64,000 nt of DNA from Pacificoceanicola onchidii (GTDB taxonomy: Bacteria > Pseudomonadota > Alphaproteobacteria > Rhodobacterales > Rhodobacteraceae). Location of the stretch: positions 62,001 through 126,000 of the forward strand of contig NZ_SRXY01000001.1 in the NCBI RefSeq assembly GCF_004804335.1. The letters run 5' to 3'. Made by a program: the position numbers and the translations under genes. The notes under the pieces were generated by a model, which worked only from the letters and a program-made list of their open reading frames with translations, was not told the DNA's origin and did not search any database. This document shows positions 15,747 through 24,535 of the stretch, in pieces (the stretch's first letter is position 1; each line of letters opens with the position of its first letter).

Positions 15747-17528
15747 ATGCCAAGCTACACCGCACCGGTCAAGGACCAGCTGTTTGTTCTGAGCGATCTG
15801 CTCAACGTCGCCGGGCAGGACGTGCCGGGCTATGAAGAGCTTGACCGCGATACGCTTGAGGCGGTTCTGGATGAGGCGGCGAAGATTGCCGGAGGCGTGC
15901 TGGCGCCGCTGAACGCGGTGGGCGACAGCGAGGGCTGTACGCTGGAGAACGGCGTGGTGCGCACGCCCGCAGGCTTCAGGGACGCGTTTGAGCAGGTCAA
16001 GGAAGGCGGCTGGACGGCGCTGGATTGTGATCCGGAGTATGGCGGTCAGGGGCTGCCGTATGTGGTGAACACCGCCGTGGGCGAGCAGTTCTCTGCCGCG
16101 AACATGGCGTTCAACATGTATGCGGGTCTGACGCACGGGGCCTATTCGGCGATCCACGCCCATGGCAGCGAGGCGCAGAAGGCGCAGTTCCTGCCGAAGA
16201 TGGTGACCTGCGAATGGACCGGCACGATGAACCTGACGGAGCCGCATTGCGGCACTGATCTGGGTCTGATGCGGACCAAGGCCGTCCCGCAGGAAGATGG
16301 CAGCTACAAGGTCAGCGGTCAGAAGATCTTCATCTCCGCCGGCGATCACGACATGAGCGAGAACGTTATTCACCTAGTGCTGGCGAAGATTCCCGGAGGG
16401 CCGGAGGGCATCAAGGGTGTGTCGCTGTTTATCGTGCCGAAGTTCCTGGTGAACGACGATGGCTCGGTGGGCGAGCGCAATGGTGTGTCTGTCGGCAAGA
16501 TCGAAGAGAAGATGGGCATCCACGGCAATTCGACCTGCGTCATGAATTATGACGAGGCGGAAGGCTATCTGATCGGCGACGCACATAAGGGTATGCGCGC
16601 GATGTTCACCATGATGAACGAGGCGCGTCTGGGTGTGGGCCTGCAGGGCTACGCACAGGCGGAGGTCGCGTATCAGAACGCCGTTGAGTATGCCAAGGAT
16701 CGTCTGCAGGGGCGCGATGTGACCGGGGCGAAGAACCCGGACGGCCCGGCCGATCCGCTGATCGTGCACCCGGACATTCGCCGCAACCTGATGGATCAGA
16801 AGAGTTTTGTCGAAGGCGCGCGGGCCTTCACCTATTGGGGTGCCGCGATGATCGACCGGGCGCACCGCTGCGAGGATGCCGCCGCCGACGGGCTGATTTC
16901 GCTGCTGACGCCGGTGATCAAGGGGTTCCTGACCGACAAAGGTTTCGAGATGGCCACGGCCGCGCAGCAGGTTTACGGCGGCCACGGCTATATCGAAGAG
17001 TGGGGCATGTCCCAGTTCGCCCGCGATGCGCGGATCGCGATGATCTACGAAGGCGCGAATGGCGTGCAGGCGCTGGACCTTGTTGGCCGCAAGCTGGCGC
17101 AGGACGGCGGCAAGCACGTGATGGCCTTCTTTGCCATGGTCACGGACTTCATCAAGGAGACCAAGGGCCGCTCGGACGCCTTTGAAAAGGATTTCCGTGA
17201 GCCTCTGAAGGCGGCGTCGAAGGATCTTCAGGCGGCGGGTATGTTCTTCATGAACAACGGCATGAAGAACCCGAATGCGGCGCTGTCGGGTTCCTATGAC
17301 TTCATGCACCTGTTCGGGCATGTCTGCCTTGGGCTGATGTGGGCGAAGATGGCCGTGGCCGCCGAGGACGCGCTTGCAGCGGGCGCGTCGGACAAGGGGT
17401 TCTACGAGACCAAGATCACCACGGGGCGCTACTACATGGCGCGGCAACTGCCCGCGACGGGGATGCACCTTGCCCGCATCGAAAGCGGCGCGGAGACGGT
17501 GATGTCGCTGGATGCCGAGGCGTTTTGA
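15747..17528 (+). CDS. Acyl-CoA dehydrogenase of the DmdC type
   Basis: A 593-residue FAD enzyme with four parts: N-terminal helical domain, middle beta domain ([16 protein letters not shown] at 158-173), C-terminal helical domain, and an extra C-terminal extension (about 470-593). The long form is that of 3-methylmercaptopropionyl-CoA dehydrogenase (DmdC) of DMSP demethylation. The likely catalytic base is Glu435 in [13 protein letters not shown], the position reported for DmdC. Marine relatives carry several DmdC-like paralogues for other acyl-CoAs, and dmdA, dmdB and dmdD are not in the window, so the substrate is open. A strong GAGGAGG ribosome site precedes the ATG. Confidence 0.9.
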   Translation: MPSYTAPVKDQLFVLSDLLNVAGQDVPGYEELDRDTLEAVLDEAAKIAGGVLAPLNAVGDSEGCTLENGVVRTPAGFRDAFEQVKEGGWTALDCDPEYGGQGLPYVVNTAVGEQFSAANMAFNMYAGLTHGAYSAIHAHGSEAQKAQFLPKMVTCEWTGTMNLTEPHCGTDLGLMRTKAVPQEDGSYKVSGQKIFISAGDHDMSENVIHLVLAKIPGGPEGIKGVSLFIVPKFLVNDDGSVGERNGVSVGKIEEKMGIHGNSTCVMNYDEAEGYLIGDAHKGMRAMFTMMNEARLGVGLQGYAQAEVAYQNAVEYAKDRLQGRDVTGAKNPDGPADPLIVHPDIRRNLMDQKSFVEGARAFTYWGAAMIDRAHRCEDAAADGLISLLTPVIKGFLTDKGFEMATAAQQVYGGHGYIEEWGMSQFARDARIAMIYEGANGVQALDLVGRKLAQDGGKHVMAFFAMVTDFIKETKGRSDAFEKDFREPLKAASKDLQAAGMFFMNNGMKNPNAALSGSYDFMHLFGHVCLGLMWAKMAVAAEDALAAGASDKGFYETKITTGRYYMARQLPATGMHLARIESGAETVMSLDAEAF

Positions 17529-17541
17529 ACCAACGCTCTGT

Positions 17542-17567
17542 AGGCCGGGGATTTTCCCCGGCCTTTT
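17542..17567 (+). terminator. Rho-independent terminator of the MerR/acyl-CoA dehydrogenase operon
   Basis: Stem AGGCCGGGGA / TCCCCGGCCT with a very short loop, then five T, 14 bases after the dehydrogenase stop. Confidence 0.92.
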
Positions 17568-17622
17568 TCATGGGGCAGGTTACAGCGTGTGTTGGGGCTG
17601 GTGAGGTGTCCAGCGCACACCC

Positions 17623-17918
17623 GTCCCGGACCTGATCAGGGGCCTTTTGATCAGCGCTCAAGCCGCGCCATCGACGGGCCGTGGTACGGCGACGCACCCT
17701 TTGATCCCCTTGATTTATCCCAGAAACTGGCGCGCTAGGCCGATGTGACGCCAAGCACCAGCCCAATCGCCGTGCCGTCACGCCAAAGGCGTGCCGAGAT
17801 TTTGCTGGCGCACCTCTGGTGCGACGGGACGGCCCGTCCCTCTCGACAGACTTTTCTTTGAAAAGTCGTCTGTTGGGCAAAGGATGGGCGCGGCGGCCTG
17901 CGGCCTTGATTCCGCGCC
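17623..17918 (-). repeat. Dispersed intergenic repeat, copy 2 (inverted relative to copy 1)
   Basis: Shares with the element at 13150-13354, in reverse orientation, a degenerate GTCCCGGA...TCAGG end, the GCCATCGACGGGCCGTGGTA segment (17667 on), a 68-base core (17710-17777), and the terminal GGCCTGCGGCCTTGATTCCG (17896-17915). This copy is longer because about 100 bases lie between the core and the end, with small hairpins such as ACTTTT / AAAAGT. The gap 17568-17976 holds no other feature. Weak translated similarity of the two copies reflects shared DNA, not a gene. Confidence 0.72.
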
Positions 17919-17976
17919 GTTGGCGAGAAGAATGAGCGTCACAGTCCCAATGACCTTTCCCGGCCAGAACCCGCAG

Positions 17977-18135
17977 TCAGGCGTTCGGGTCTTTTGTGCA
18001 CCAGGCATCTTCATAAGCGACCCAATGCATCGGCCCGTCCGTGGCGTTGACGATGACCAATCCCGGCTCTGTCGTGATGATCGAGGCGGACAGCATGTTG
18101 AGGAAAACCGCGAGGGCTTCGGCGGACAGGCACAT
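17977..18135 (-). CDS. Possible small protein (52 residues), unknown
   Basis: A short minus-strand frame starting MCLSAEALAVFLNMLSAS and ending AYEDAWCTKDPNA. The ATG at 18135 is preceded by AAAGGAG at 7-8 bases, an excellent ribosome site, the main reason for calling it. The N-terminal half is amphipathic or hydrophobic, the C-terminal half hydrophilic. It lies immediately beyond the dispersed repeat but does not overlap it. No family was recognised; it could be a chance frame. Confidence 0.5.
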   Translation of the reverse strand: MCLSAEALAVFLNMLSASIITTEPGLVIVNATDGPMHWVAYEDAWCTKDPNA

Positions 18136-18378
18136 GGCGAGGCTCCTTTGTTGAGGCCGAAAACCGGCCAAGGCATCCTCCCACATTGCTGGTGAGACAA
18201 GCCTATCACCAAAATCCTAACAAATCGCACGGTAACGAAGGGTAACCCCTGCGTGCGGTGCGTTAAGCATGAATTCTAAGCGAATGATGAAGAAATAAGC
18301 AAGATTGCCGGGCACGCCCCTCTTGCCAAAGCAGCGACACTCTCACACGATAGCGCGAACAACAGGCAGTCCACCCTT

Positions 18379-19323
18379 ATGAAGTCGGCAGACCAAAAAC
18401 TTGATGATGCCGCCCGCGCGGCCTGGCTCGCCTATGTGGCGGGGATGAAGCAGGATGAGATCGCAGCGCAGATGGGGATCTCGCGGCAGGCGGCACAGCG
18501 TCTGGTGGCGCAGGCCATGCAGGCCGGGCTGATCAAGACCCGGATTGATCATCCGGTGGCGGCCTGTATGGATCTGGCAGAGCGGATGCGGGCGGATTTC
18601 GATCTGGACATCTGCGAGGTGGTGCCCTCGCTCGGCTCCGAGACCGCCAGCGGGATCGCGGTCTCGCACGCGACGGGCAACATGATCGAAAGCTGGCTCC
18701 TGCGCGAAGCGCCGCAGATCATCGGGCTCGGCACCGGGCGCACCCTGCGCGGCGCGATTGAACATCTGCCGCATCTGGAGTGCGGGCAGCACAAGATCGT
18801 CTCGCTCACCGGCAACATCGCCCCGGACGGCGCGACGGCCTATTACAACGTTCTGTTCACCATTGCGGACAAGGTTTCGGCCCAGACCTATCCCATGCCG
18901 CTGCCGGTGATTGCCGCCAATGCCGAGGAGCGGCGCACCCTGCTCGATCAGGCGACGCTTGCGACGACCCGGATGCTGGCGGAAAAGACCGATGTGCGCT
19001 TTGTCGGCGTGGGCGCGATGATGGAGCACCCGCCGCTGGTGGCGGATGGGTTCATCACCGATGCCGACCAGTCGCGGTTGCTTGAGAAAGGCGCGGTGGG
19101 CGAGATCGTCGGCTTTGTCTTTGACGAGACCGGCGCGCTGGTTGCCGACGAGATCAACGAAAGGGTCAGCAGCGCCGCCCTGCGCCCTACCCCCGGCGGG
19201 CCGGTGATCGGCGCGGCCAACGGCGCGGGCAAGACCCGCGCGATCCGAGCCGCATTAAAGGGCGGTTTGCTCGACGGGCTGGTCACCGACGAAGAGACCG
19301 CCCGCGCGCTTCTGGCCGGTTAA
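18379..19323 (+). CDS. SorC/DeoR-type sugar-binding transcriptional regulator
   Basis: A 314-residue regulator with an N-terminal helix-turn-helix (about 20-55, MKQDEIAAQMGISRQAAQRLV) and a C-terminal sugar-phosphate-binding domain of the SorC type (IIGLGTGRTLRGAIEHL, VRFVGVGAMMEHPPLV). Such proteins respond to phosphorylated sugars or polyols and control the adjacent uptake operon, for example SmoC in Rhodobacter. The next gene downstream is the LacI regulator of the sugar ABC operon, 195 bases away on the same strand, so it may act on that operon or on an unlinked one. No clear ribosome site is seen. Confidence 0.88.
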   Translation: MKSADQKLDDAARAAWLAYVAGMKQDEIAAQMGISRQAAQRLVAQAMQAGLIKTRIDHPVAACMDLAERMRADFDLDICEVVPSLGSETASGIAVSHATGNMIESWLLREAPQIIGLGTGRTLRGAIEHLPHLECGQHKIVSLTGNIAPDGATAYYNVLFTIADKVSAQTYPMPLPVIAANAEERRTLLDQATLATTRMLAEKTDVRFVGVGAMMEHPPLVADGFITDADQSRLLEKGAVGEIVGFVFDETGALVADEINERVSSAALRPTPGGPVIGAANGAGKTRAIRAALKGGLLDGLVTDEETARALLAG

Positions 19324-19443
19324 GCAAGGCTCTCCCAAAATCCGAACTTTCTGCACCTGCAGCATGGCCTGCGGGGTCATGCCACATGTGCCGATTGTCG
19401 CATTGACGGGCTTCGGCATTGTGCAGGTGCAGCGTAGAAAAAC

Positions 19444-19484
19444 GCTCCGAAACCGATTTCGGAGCTTGCCGAAACCGGTTTCGG
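19444..19484 (+). promoter_or_regulatory. Twin LacI-type operators upstream of the regulator/ABC sugar operon
   Basis: Two copies of a 16-bp palindrome lie 22 bp apart centre to centre: CCGAAACCGATTTCGG (19447-19462, one mismatch) and CCGAAACCGGTTTCGG (19469-19484, perfect). The first extends to GCTCCGAAA...TTTCGGAGC (19444-19465). The central CG with AAAC/GTTT arms is the usual LacI-family half-site. Spacing of two helical turns puts both on one DNA face. The second copy ends 34 bases before the LacI-type gene, implying autoregulation of the whole operon. Confidence 0.8.
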
Positions 19485-19518
19485 AGCGCCTCATGCTGCA
19501 AGGGAGGACGAATCGACG

Positions 19519-20610
19519 ATGTTTGGTGACCAGGTCATTTCAGCAAAACGGACCCGCGCGAAGCGGGTGACGATTTCTGATCTGGCACGCTATCTCGATC
19601 TGACCAAGGGCACCGTCAGCCGGGCCCTGAACGATTACCCCGACATTTCGGACAGCACCCGCGCGCGGGTGCGCAAGGCGGCTGAAAAGCTGGGTTATCG
19701 CCCGCTGAGCCATGCGCAGGCGATCCGGACCGGCCGCACAAAGTCCATCGGGCTGGTGCTGGAAGTGACGGAGCACGACGCGCACCGCCCGTTCGTGGAC
19801 AAGTTCCTGGCCGGGTTGTCGGAAGCGGCCTCGAAACAGGACTGGACGCTGACCGTCGCCACCGCTTCGACGGAGAGCGACACGCTGCGGCTGATGCAGA
19901 AGCTGGCGGACGAGCACAAGGCGGACGGGTTCATCCTGCCGCGCACGCGCCTGAGCGATCCGCGCGTGGATTACCTGCGCGATCATGACATTCCTTTTGT
20001 CCTGTACGGGCGCACGGCGGATCCGACGGGCTGCGCCTGGTTCGACATCCAGAGCGAAGACGCCATGCGCGATGCGGTTCTGATGCTGGGCGCGCTGGGT
20101 CACAAGCGGATCGGTTTTGTCCCCGGCAGCCCCGGCTACACCTACGCAAAGCTGCGCCTCGAAGGCTACAAGGCCGGGCTGGAGACCGCCGGGCTCAGCT
20201 TTGACGAAGCGCTGGTGGCCGAACCTGCGGTCAACGCGGCGGCGGGTGAAGCGGCGGCGCATATGCTGGTCTCGCTTGACCGTCCGGCCACGGCGATTGT
20301 CTACAGCGTCGATCGGGCCGCACTGGGGGCCTATGAGGCGGCAAAGACGCGCGGGCTGACCATTGGGCAGGACCTGTCGCTGATTTCTTATGACGGCATC
20401 CCGGAGAGCGCGATGATCGTGCCACAGCTGACCACCTGGTCCGTGGATTCGCGCGGAGCCGGAGAGCGGCTCGCGGAGATGCTGATCCAGGTAATCGACG
20501 GCTCCGAGCCGGAGGCGTGCCGGGCGCTGGTTCCCGCCCGGCTGTTGGATCGGGGCTCTCACGGCCCTGCTCCGAAACACGTGTTAACACCAACCAAAAC
20601 CACACTTTAG
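19519..20610 (+). CDS. LacI family transcriptional regulator of the sugar ABC operon (AglR-like)
   Basis: A 363-residue LacI-type repressor. The N-terminal helix-turn-helix (about 17-62) reads VTISDLARYLDLTKGTVSRALNDYPDIS with hinge RAAEKLGYRPLSHAQAI-like helix. The periplasmic-binding-protein-like effector domain follows (about 75-340; GLVLEVTEHDAHRPF, LGHKRIGFVPG). It is the first gene of the operon: the binding protein follows after 15 bases. Its twin operators lie just upstream. It resembles AglR of alpha-glucoside operons; the inducer is probably the transported glycoside or its product. Confidence 0.93.
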   Translation: MFGDQVISAKRTRAKRVTISDLARYLDLTKGTVSRALNDYPDISDSTRARVRKAAEKLGYRPLSHAQAIRTGRTKSIGLVLEVTEHDAHRPFVDKFLAGLSEAASKQDWTLTVATASTESDTLRLMQKLADEHKADGFILPRTRLSDPRVDYLRDHDIPFVLYGRTADPTGCAWFDIQSEDAMRDAVLMLGALGHKRIGFVPGSPGYTYAKLRLEGYKAGLETAGLSFDEALVAEPAVNAAAGEAAAHMLVSLDRPATAIVYSVDRAALGAYEAAKTRGLTIGQDLSLISYDGIPESAMIVPQLTTWSVDSRGAGERLAEMLIQVIDGSEPEACRALVPARLLDRGSHGPAPKHVLTPTKTTL

Positions 20611-20625
20611 GGAGAGACTGAAACC

Positions 20626-21972
20626 ATGACAAAGCACATGAGATTGCTGACAAGCAGCGCCATGACGCTGGCGTTCCTTGCGGGCGCGGTACAGGCGGAC
20701 ACGATCCGTTTCTGGACCACCGAGGAGCAGCCGGAGCGCCTTGCCAAGCAAGAAGAAATGGCCGCGGCCTTTGAAAAGGCAACCGGCACCGGCGTTGAGG
20801 TGATCCCGGTTTCGGAAAGTGACCTTGGCACGCGCGCCACGGCGGCTTTTGCGGCAGGCGATCTGCCGGACGTGATCTACCACACGCTGCAATACGCCCT
20901 GCCCTGGGCTGAAGCCGGTATCCTCGACACCGAGGCCGCCACCGAAGTGATCGAGTCCCTTGGCACCGACACCTTCGCGCCGGGCGCCATCGCCATGGCC
21001 GCCTATGAAGGCGAGACCGCCTCTGTTCCGGTTGATGGCTGGACGCAGATGGTTGTCTACCGCAAGGACCTCTTCGAGGCCGCCGGTCTTGAAGCGCCGA
21101 CCTCCTACGCCAACGTCGAAGCGGCGCTGGCCAAGCTGCACAACCCGCCAGAGATGTATGGCTTTGTTGCGGCCACCAAGGTGGACGAGAACTTCATGAG
21201 CCAGGTTCTGGAGCATGTCTTCCTCGCCAATGGTGTCTCGCCGGTTGGTCCGGATGGCTTCCAGCCGCTGGATGAGGCCAAGACCATCGAAGTGCTGAAC
21301 TTCTACAAGGCCATCGCGGAAGCGTCGCCTCCGGGTGATCTTTACTGGGATCAGTCGCGCAGCCTCTACTTCAGCGGCAACGCGGCGATGATCATCTGGT
21401 CGCCCTTCATCCTCGACGAGCTGGCCGGTCTGCGCGACAGCGCTCCGCCGACCATCACCGACGATCCGACCAGCTCCGAGCTGGCGTCCAAGACCGGCGT
21501 TGTGACCACCTTTGCAGGCCCCTCCAACCCGGACGGCGCGGCATGGGGTGACATCCGTTACTTCGGCATCACCTCTGACGCGGACACCGACGCGGCGATG
21601 GACTTCGTGAAGTTCTCGATGGATGACGGTTACGGCCAGACCCTGTCGATTGCGCCGGAAGGCAAGTTCCCGGTCCGCGCGGGCACCGCTGATGCGCCGA
21701 ACAAGTTCAAGGACCTCTGGGCAACCCTGCCGGTCGGCGTGGATCGCAAAGCCCCACTGGGCGACCTCTATGACAAGGCGATGATCGACGAGATCGTTGG
21801 CGGTCTGGACGTGGCACAGCGCTGGGGCGTGGCGGAAGGTCAGCTTGGCCTTGCCTCCAAGATGATCAACAGCCAGGCGATCAACCGCTTTGTGCGTGAG
21901 TTCATCGACGGCGAAATCGACGCCGCAGCGGCCGTTGCCGCGATGAACGAGGCACTCGGCGCGCTCGAGTAA
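20626..21972 (+). CDS. ABC transporter sugar-binding protein (AglE-like, family 1)
   Basis: A 448-residue periplasmic solute-binding protein with Sec signal (1-24, ending GAVQAD). The mature start TIRFWTTEEQPERLAKQEEMAAAFEKATG and the later SVPVDGWTQMVVYRKDLFEAAGL match extracellular binding proteins of the carbohydrate (CUT1) class, closest in feel to AglE. It delivers a glycoside to the two permeases that follow. A stem-loop after its stop probably lets it be made in excess over the membrane subunits. The adjacent hydrolase suggests glucosyl- or mannosylglycerate or a similar small glycoside, not maltose (inference). Confidence 0.92.
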   Translation: MTKHMRLLTSSAMTLAFLAGAVQADTIRFWTTEEQPERLAKQEEMAAAFEKATGTGVEVIPVSESDLGTRATAAFAAGDLPDVIYHTLQYALPWAEAGILDTEAATEVIESLGTDTFAPGAIAMAAYEGETASVPVDGWTQMVVYRKDLFEAAGLEAPTSYANVEAALAKLHNPPEMYGFVAATKVDENFMSQVLEHVFLANGVSPVGPDGFQPLDEAKTIEVLNFYKAIAEASPPGDLYWDQSRSLYFSGNAAMIIWSPFILDELAGLRDSAPPTITDDPTSSELASKTGVVTTFAGPSNPDGAAWGDIRYFGITSDADTDAAMDFVKFSMDDGYGQTLSIAPEGKFPVRAGTADAPNKFKDLWATLPVGVDRKAPLGDLYDKAMIDEIVGGLDVAQRWGVAEGQLGLASKMINSQAINRFVREFIDGEIDAAAAVAAMNEALGALE

Positions 21973-21980
21973 CCTCCCGA

Positions 21981-22010
21981 GGCGGGCTGCCGGACCCCCG
22001 GTGGCCCGCC
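21981..22010 (+). promoter_or_regulatory. Intra-operon stem-loop after the binding-protein gene
   Basis: Stem GGCGGGC / GCCCGCC with inner pairing CCGG, followed by CGCTTTT, 9 bases after the stop. In ABC operons such hairpins commonly stabilise or partly terminate the transcript after the binding-protein gene; that role is inferred. Confidence 0.6.
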
Positions 22011-22092
22011 CGCTTTTGAAGGCTTCCGACTTTCTTTCCTGCACGCTGCAAGACACCGCACGGGGTCTTGCCCGAACCCGACTGGCCAAATC

Positions 22093-23322
22093 ATGACCCA
22101 AGTCCTCCCCCCGACAGGCACGACGCCCCTCGCGAAACGCGAGGCGCGGCTGGCCTGGGGCCTTCTTGCCCCGACCCTGACCAGCGTGGCGCTGGTTGTG
22201 GTGCTGCCGCTTCTGGCGATTTTCTGGATTTCTTTCAAACCGATCGGTCTCTCGGACCTGCGGCCAGCGGCCCCTGTGGTGCGCGAGAGCCTGCGCGGAT
22301 CCGACGAAAACATGCGGATCGAATACCGGGTACGAAACTCCTCGCAGGACACGGAAGTGACCGAGGTGACGCTGGCCGATACGATCCCAAGCGGGCTGAC
22401 GCTTAGGGCCCTGCCGGACGGCTGTTCGCTGGATGGTGCGGCGCTGTTCTGCGACATCGGCACGCTGGAGGGCGGCTACAACGAACGGCTGCGCATCCCG
22501 GCCACGGCGGCGGACAAGGACGCGATGGAAGCGCTGGCCGAGGGCAGCGCGCCCATCGTCACCGGCGAGTCGGACAGCATCCTGACGAACTTCGAGTTCT
22601 CCTTTGTGAACTTCGCCCGCATCTTTGACGGCGACGAGTTCTGGGGCGTGCTTGGCGTGACCATGTTCTACACGGTGGTCGGCACCATCGGGGCTTTGGG
22701 CGTCGGCCTGTTTGCCGCATTGCTGCTCGACAAGAGTTTCAAGGGGCAAGGCATTCTGCGCGGGCTTTACCTGTTCCCCTATGTCGCCCCGGTGATCGCG
22801 GTCGCCTTCTCATGGCTGATCCTGTTTGATCCTTTCTCCGGCTCTGCGAACGCGCTGCTGATCCAGATGGGCGTGACCGATGACGCGATCAACTTCTTTG
22901 GCGAGAAGCCTCTGGCGCTGATCATGGTCACGGTCTTCGAGATCTGGCGGTATTTCCCGCTGTCGTTCCTGTTCATCCTTGCGCGGATGCAGTCCATCGA
23001 CACGGATATGTATGAAGCGGCTGACATGGACGGGGCATCGCCGTTCCAGCAGTTCTGGTATCTCAGCCTGCCGCAACTTCTGGGCATCCTGTCGGTGCTG
23101 TTCCTGCTGCGCTTCATCTGGACCTTCAACAAGTTCGACGACATCTTCCTGCTGACGGGCGGTAACGCCGGGACGCGGACGCTGACGGTGAACGTCTATG
23201 AACAGGCCTTTGCGGTCTCGAACATCGGCGCGGGCGCGGCGGTTGCAGTGGTGATCTTCCTCTGCCTGCTCACCTTCTCCGTCTTCTTCTTCAAATATGT
23301 AAGCCGGGAGGAAGGGCTATGA
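22093..23322 (+). CDS. ABC sugar permease with a periplasmic DUF11-like insert (AglF-like)
   Basis: A 409-residue inner-membrane permease of the MalF/AglF group. Helix 1 lies at about 25-48. A hydrophilic segment of about 120 residues follows (about 50-175), with a beta-sandwich-like stretch RIEYRVRNSSQDTEVTEVTL and TIPSGLTL plus two cysteines (111 and 120), resembling a DUF11/CARDB-type surface domain. Five further helices follow, with the cytoplasmic EAA loop in YEAADMDGASPFQQFWYLSLP. A large periplasmic loop between the first helices also occurs in MalF, where it contacts the binding protein. The next permease gene overlaps by 4 bases. Confidence 0.9.
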   Translation: MTQVLPPTGTTPLAKREARLAWGLLAPTLTSVALVVVLPLLAIFWISFKPIGLSDLRPAAPVVRESLRGSDENMRIEYRVRNSSQDTEVTEVTLADTIPSGLTLRALPDGCSLDGAALFCDIGTLEGGYNERLRIPATAADKDAMEALAEGSAPIVTGESDSILTNFEFSFVNFARIFDGDEFWGVLGVTMFYTVVGTIGALGVGLFAALLLDKSFKGQGILRGLYLFPYVAPVIAVAFSWLILFDPFSGSANALLIQMGVTDDAINFFGEKPLALIMVTVFEIWRYFPLSFLFILARMQSIDTDMYEAADMDGASPFQQFWYLSLPQLLGILSVLFLLRFIWTFNKFDDIFLLTGGNAGTRTLTVNVYEQAFAVSNIGAGAAVAVVIFLCLLTFSVFFFKYVSREEGL

Positions 23323-24530
23323 GCGTCTTGCGACAAGGCTATGTGATCGGTCCGATTATTGGCGTGATCTGGGTGTTCGTGGCGGCGGTGACCGTTGCCG
23401 TGGCCATGAGCTTCGCCACCGGGGACGCGTTCCGCCCCTCGGCGCTGTATTCCCTGATCGTGGGCGCGCCGTTGGGTGTGGCCTGCCTGGGGGCCGCGCG
23501 GGGTCAGCTGATCCTGGCGGCGGGCTGTGCGGGGTTTGTCCTGCTGATGCTGCTCGGGATCGGCCCGGTGCTGACCGAAGATGTCGGCGTGATGGGGAAG
23601 ATCATCGCCGGGCTGGTGCTGGGTCTGGCCGTGTGCTGGCCGCTGCTGGCCTTCCTGAAGGAAGCCCACAAGGGCGAGATGACACGGCACATCTTTGAAG
23701 ATGCGGTGATCCGTTTCCTCACCGGCTTCGGCTATGTCTTCTTCACCGCCATCGTCTTCATTCCCTTCTACGTCATGGTCATGACGAGCTTCAAAAACCA
23801 GTCGGAGCTCATTCAGAACCCGCTGGATTTCTCGCTTGATCTGTCGAAGGGCTGGGACCTGTTCCGCTCGTACACGGAGCTGTTCGCGGACTTCAACTTT
23901 GGCACCTACCTGCTGAACTCCATGTTCATCTCGGTGATGGCGGTCTTTATCACGCTGCTGTTCAGCGTGCCCGGCGCCTACGCGGTTGCGCGGCTTCGGT
24001 TCAAGGGGCAGGCGATGATGTCGCGCTCGATCCTCTTGATCTACATGGTGCCGATCATCGTTCTGGCGCTGCCGATCTACATCGCCTTCTCGATGACGGG
24101 TCTGCGCAACACCATCATCGGTATCCTGCTGATCTATCCGGTCACGACGATCCCAGTGGCGCTCTACATGTTGCAGGGCTACTTCCGCGGTCTGCCTGCG
24201 GAGATCGAAGAGGCGGGTCTGATGGATGGTCTCAGCCGGCTTGCGGTGATCTGGAAGATCACGCTGCCGCTGTCGCTGCCGGCGCTGGCCTCGGTGAGCC
24301 TCTACGTCTTCATGATCGCATGGAACGAGTTCCTGCTCGCCTTCATGCTGCTGGATGATCCGAGCAAGTTCACCCTGACGCGCGGCATTGCCAGCCTCAA
24401 CTCTTCTGAAATTCCAAGGCAACACCTGATGGCCGGATCTGTCGTTGCGACCGTGCCGATCATGGTGCTGTTCCTTGGCCTTGAACGCTTCATGACCAAG
24501 GGCCTGACAGCCGGGTCAGTCAAAGGATGA
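23319..24530 (+). CDS. ABC sugar permease with extra N-terminal helices (AglG-like)
   Basis: A 403-residue partner permease of the MalG/AglG group. The family core starts at about 130 (FLTGFGYVFFTAIVFIPFYVMVMTSFK) and contains the EAA loop EEAGLMDGLSRLAVIWKITLPL. Before it are about three or four additional hydrophobic helices (residues 8-115), unusual for MalG proteins of about 280 residues. It overlaps the upstream permease at ATGA (23319-23322). It forms the transmembrane channel with the previous permease; the ATPase is two genes downstream. Confidence 0.92.
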   Translation: MSVLRQGYVIGPIIGVIWVFVAAVTVAVAMSFATGDAFRPSALYSLIVGAPLGVACLGAARGQLILAAGCAGFVLLMLLGIGPVLTEDVGVMGKIIAGLVLGLAVCWPLLAFLKEAHKGEMTRHIFEDAVIRFLTGFGYVFFTAIVFIPFYVMVMTSFKNQSELIQNPLDFSLDLSKGWDLFRSYTELFADFNFGTYLLNSMFISVMAVFITLLFSVPGAYAVARLRFKGQAMMSRSILLIYMVPIIVLALPIYIAFSMTGLRNTIIGILLIYPVTTIPVALYMLQGYFRGLPAEIEEAGLMDGLSRLAVIWKITLPLSLPALASVSLYVFMIAWNEFLLAFMLLDDPSKFTLTRGIASLNSSEIPRQHLMAGSVVATVPIMVLFLGLERFMTKGLTAGSVKG

Positions 24531-24535
24531 AACCG

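Noticed and set aside
13150-17918. Inverted repeat pair as ends of a composite transposon
   Set aside because: No transposase gene and no target duplication were seen; the enclosed genes look like normal chromosomal genes.
20584-22749. Minus-strand frame of 721 codons across the sugar-binding protein and permease
   Set aside because: Spans two genes with clear signals on the plus strand, and its residues are antisense-like.
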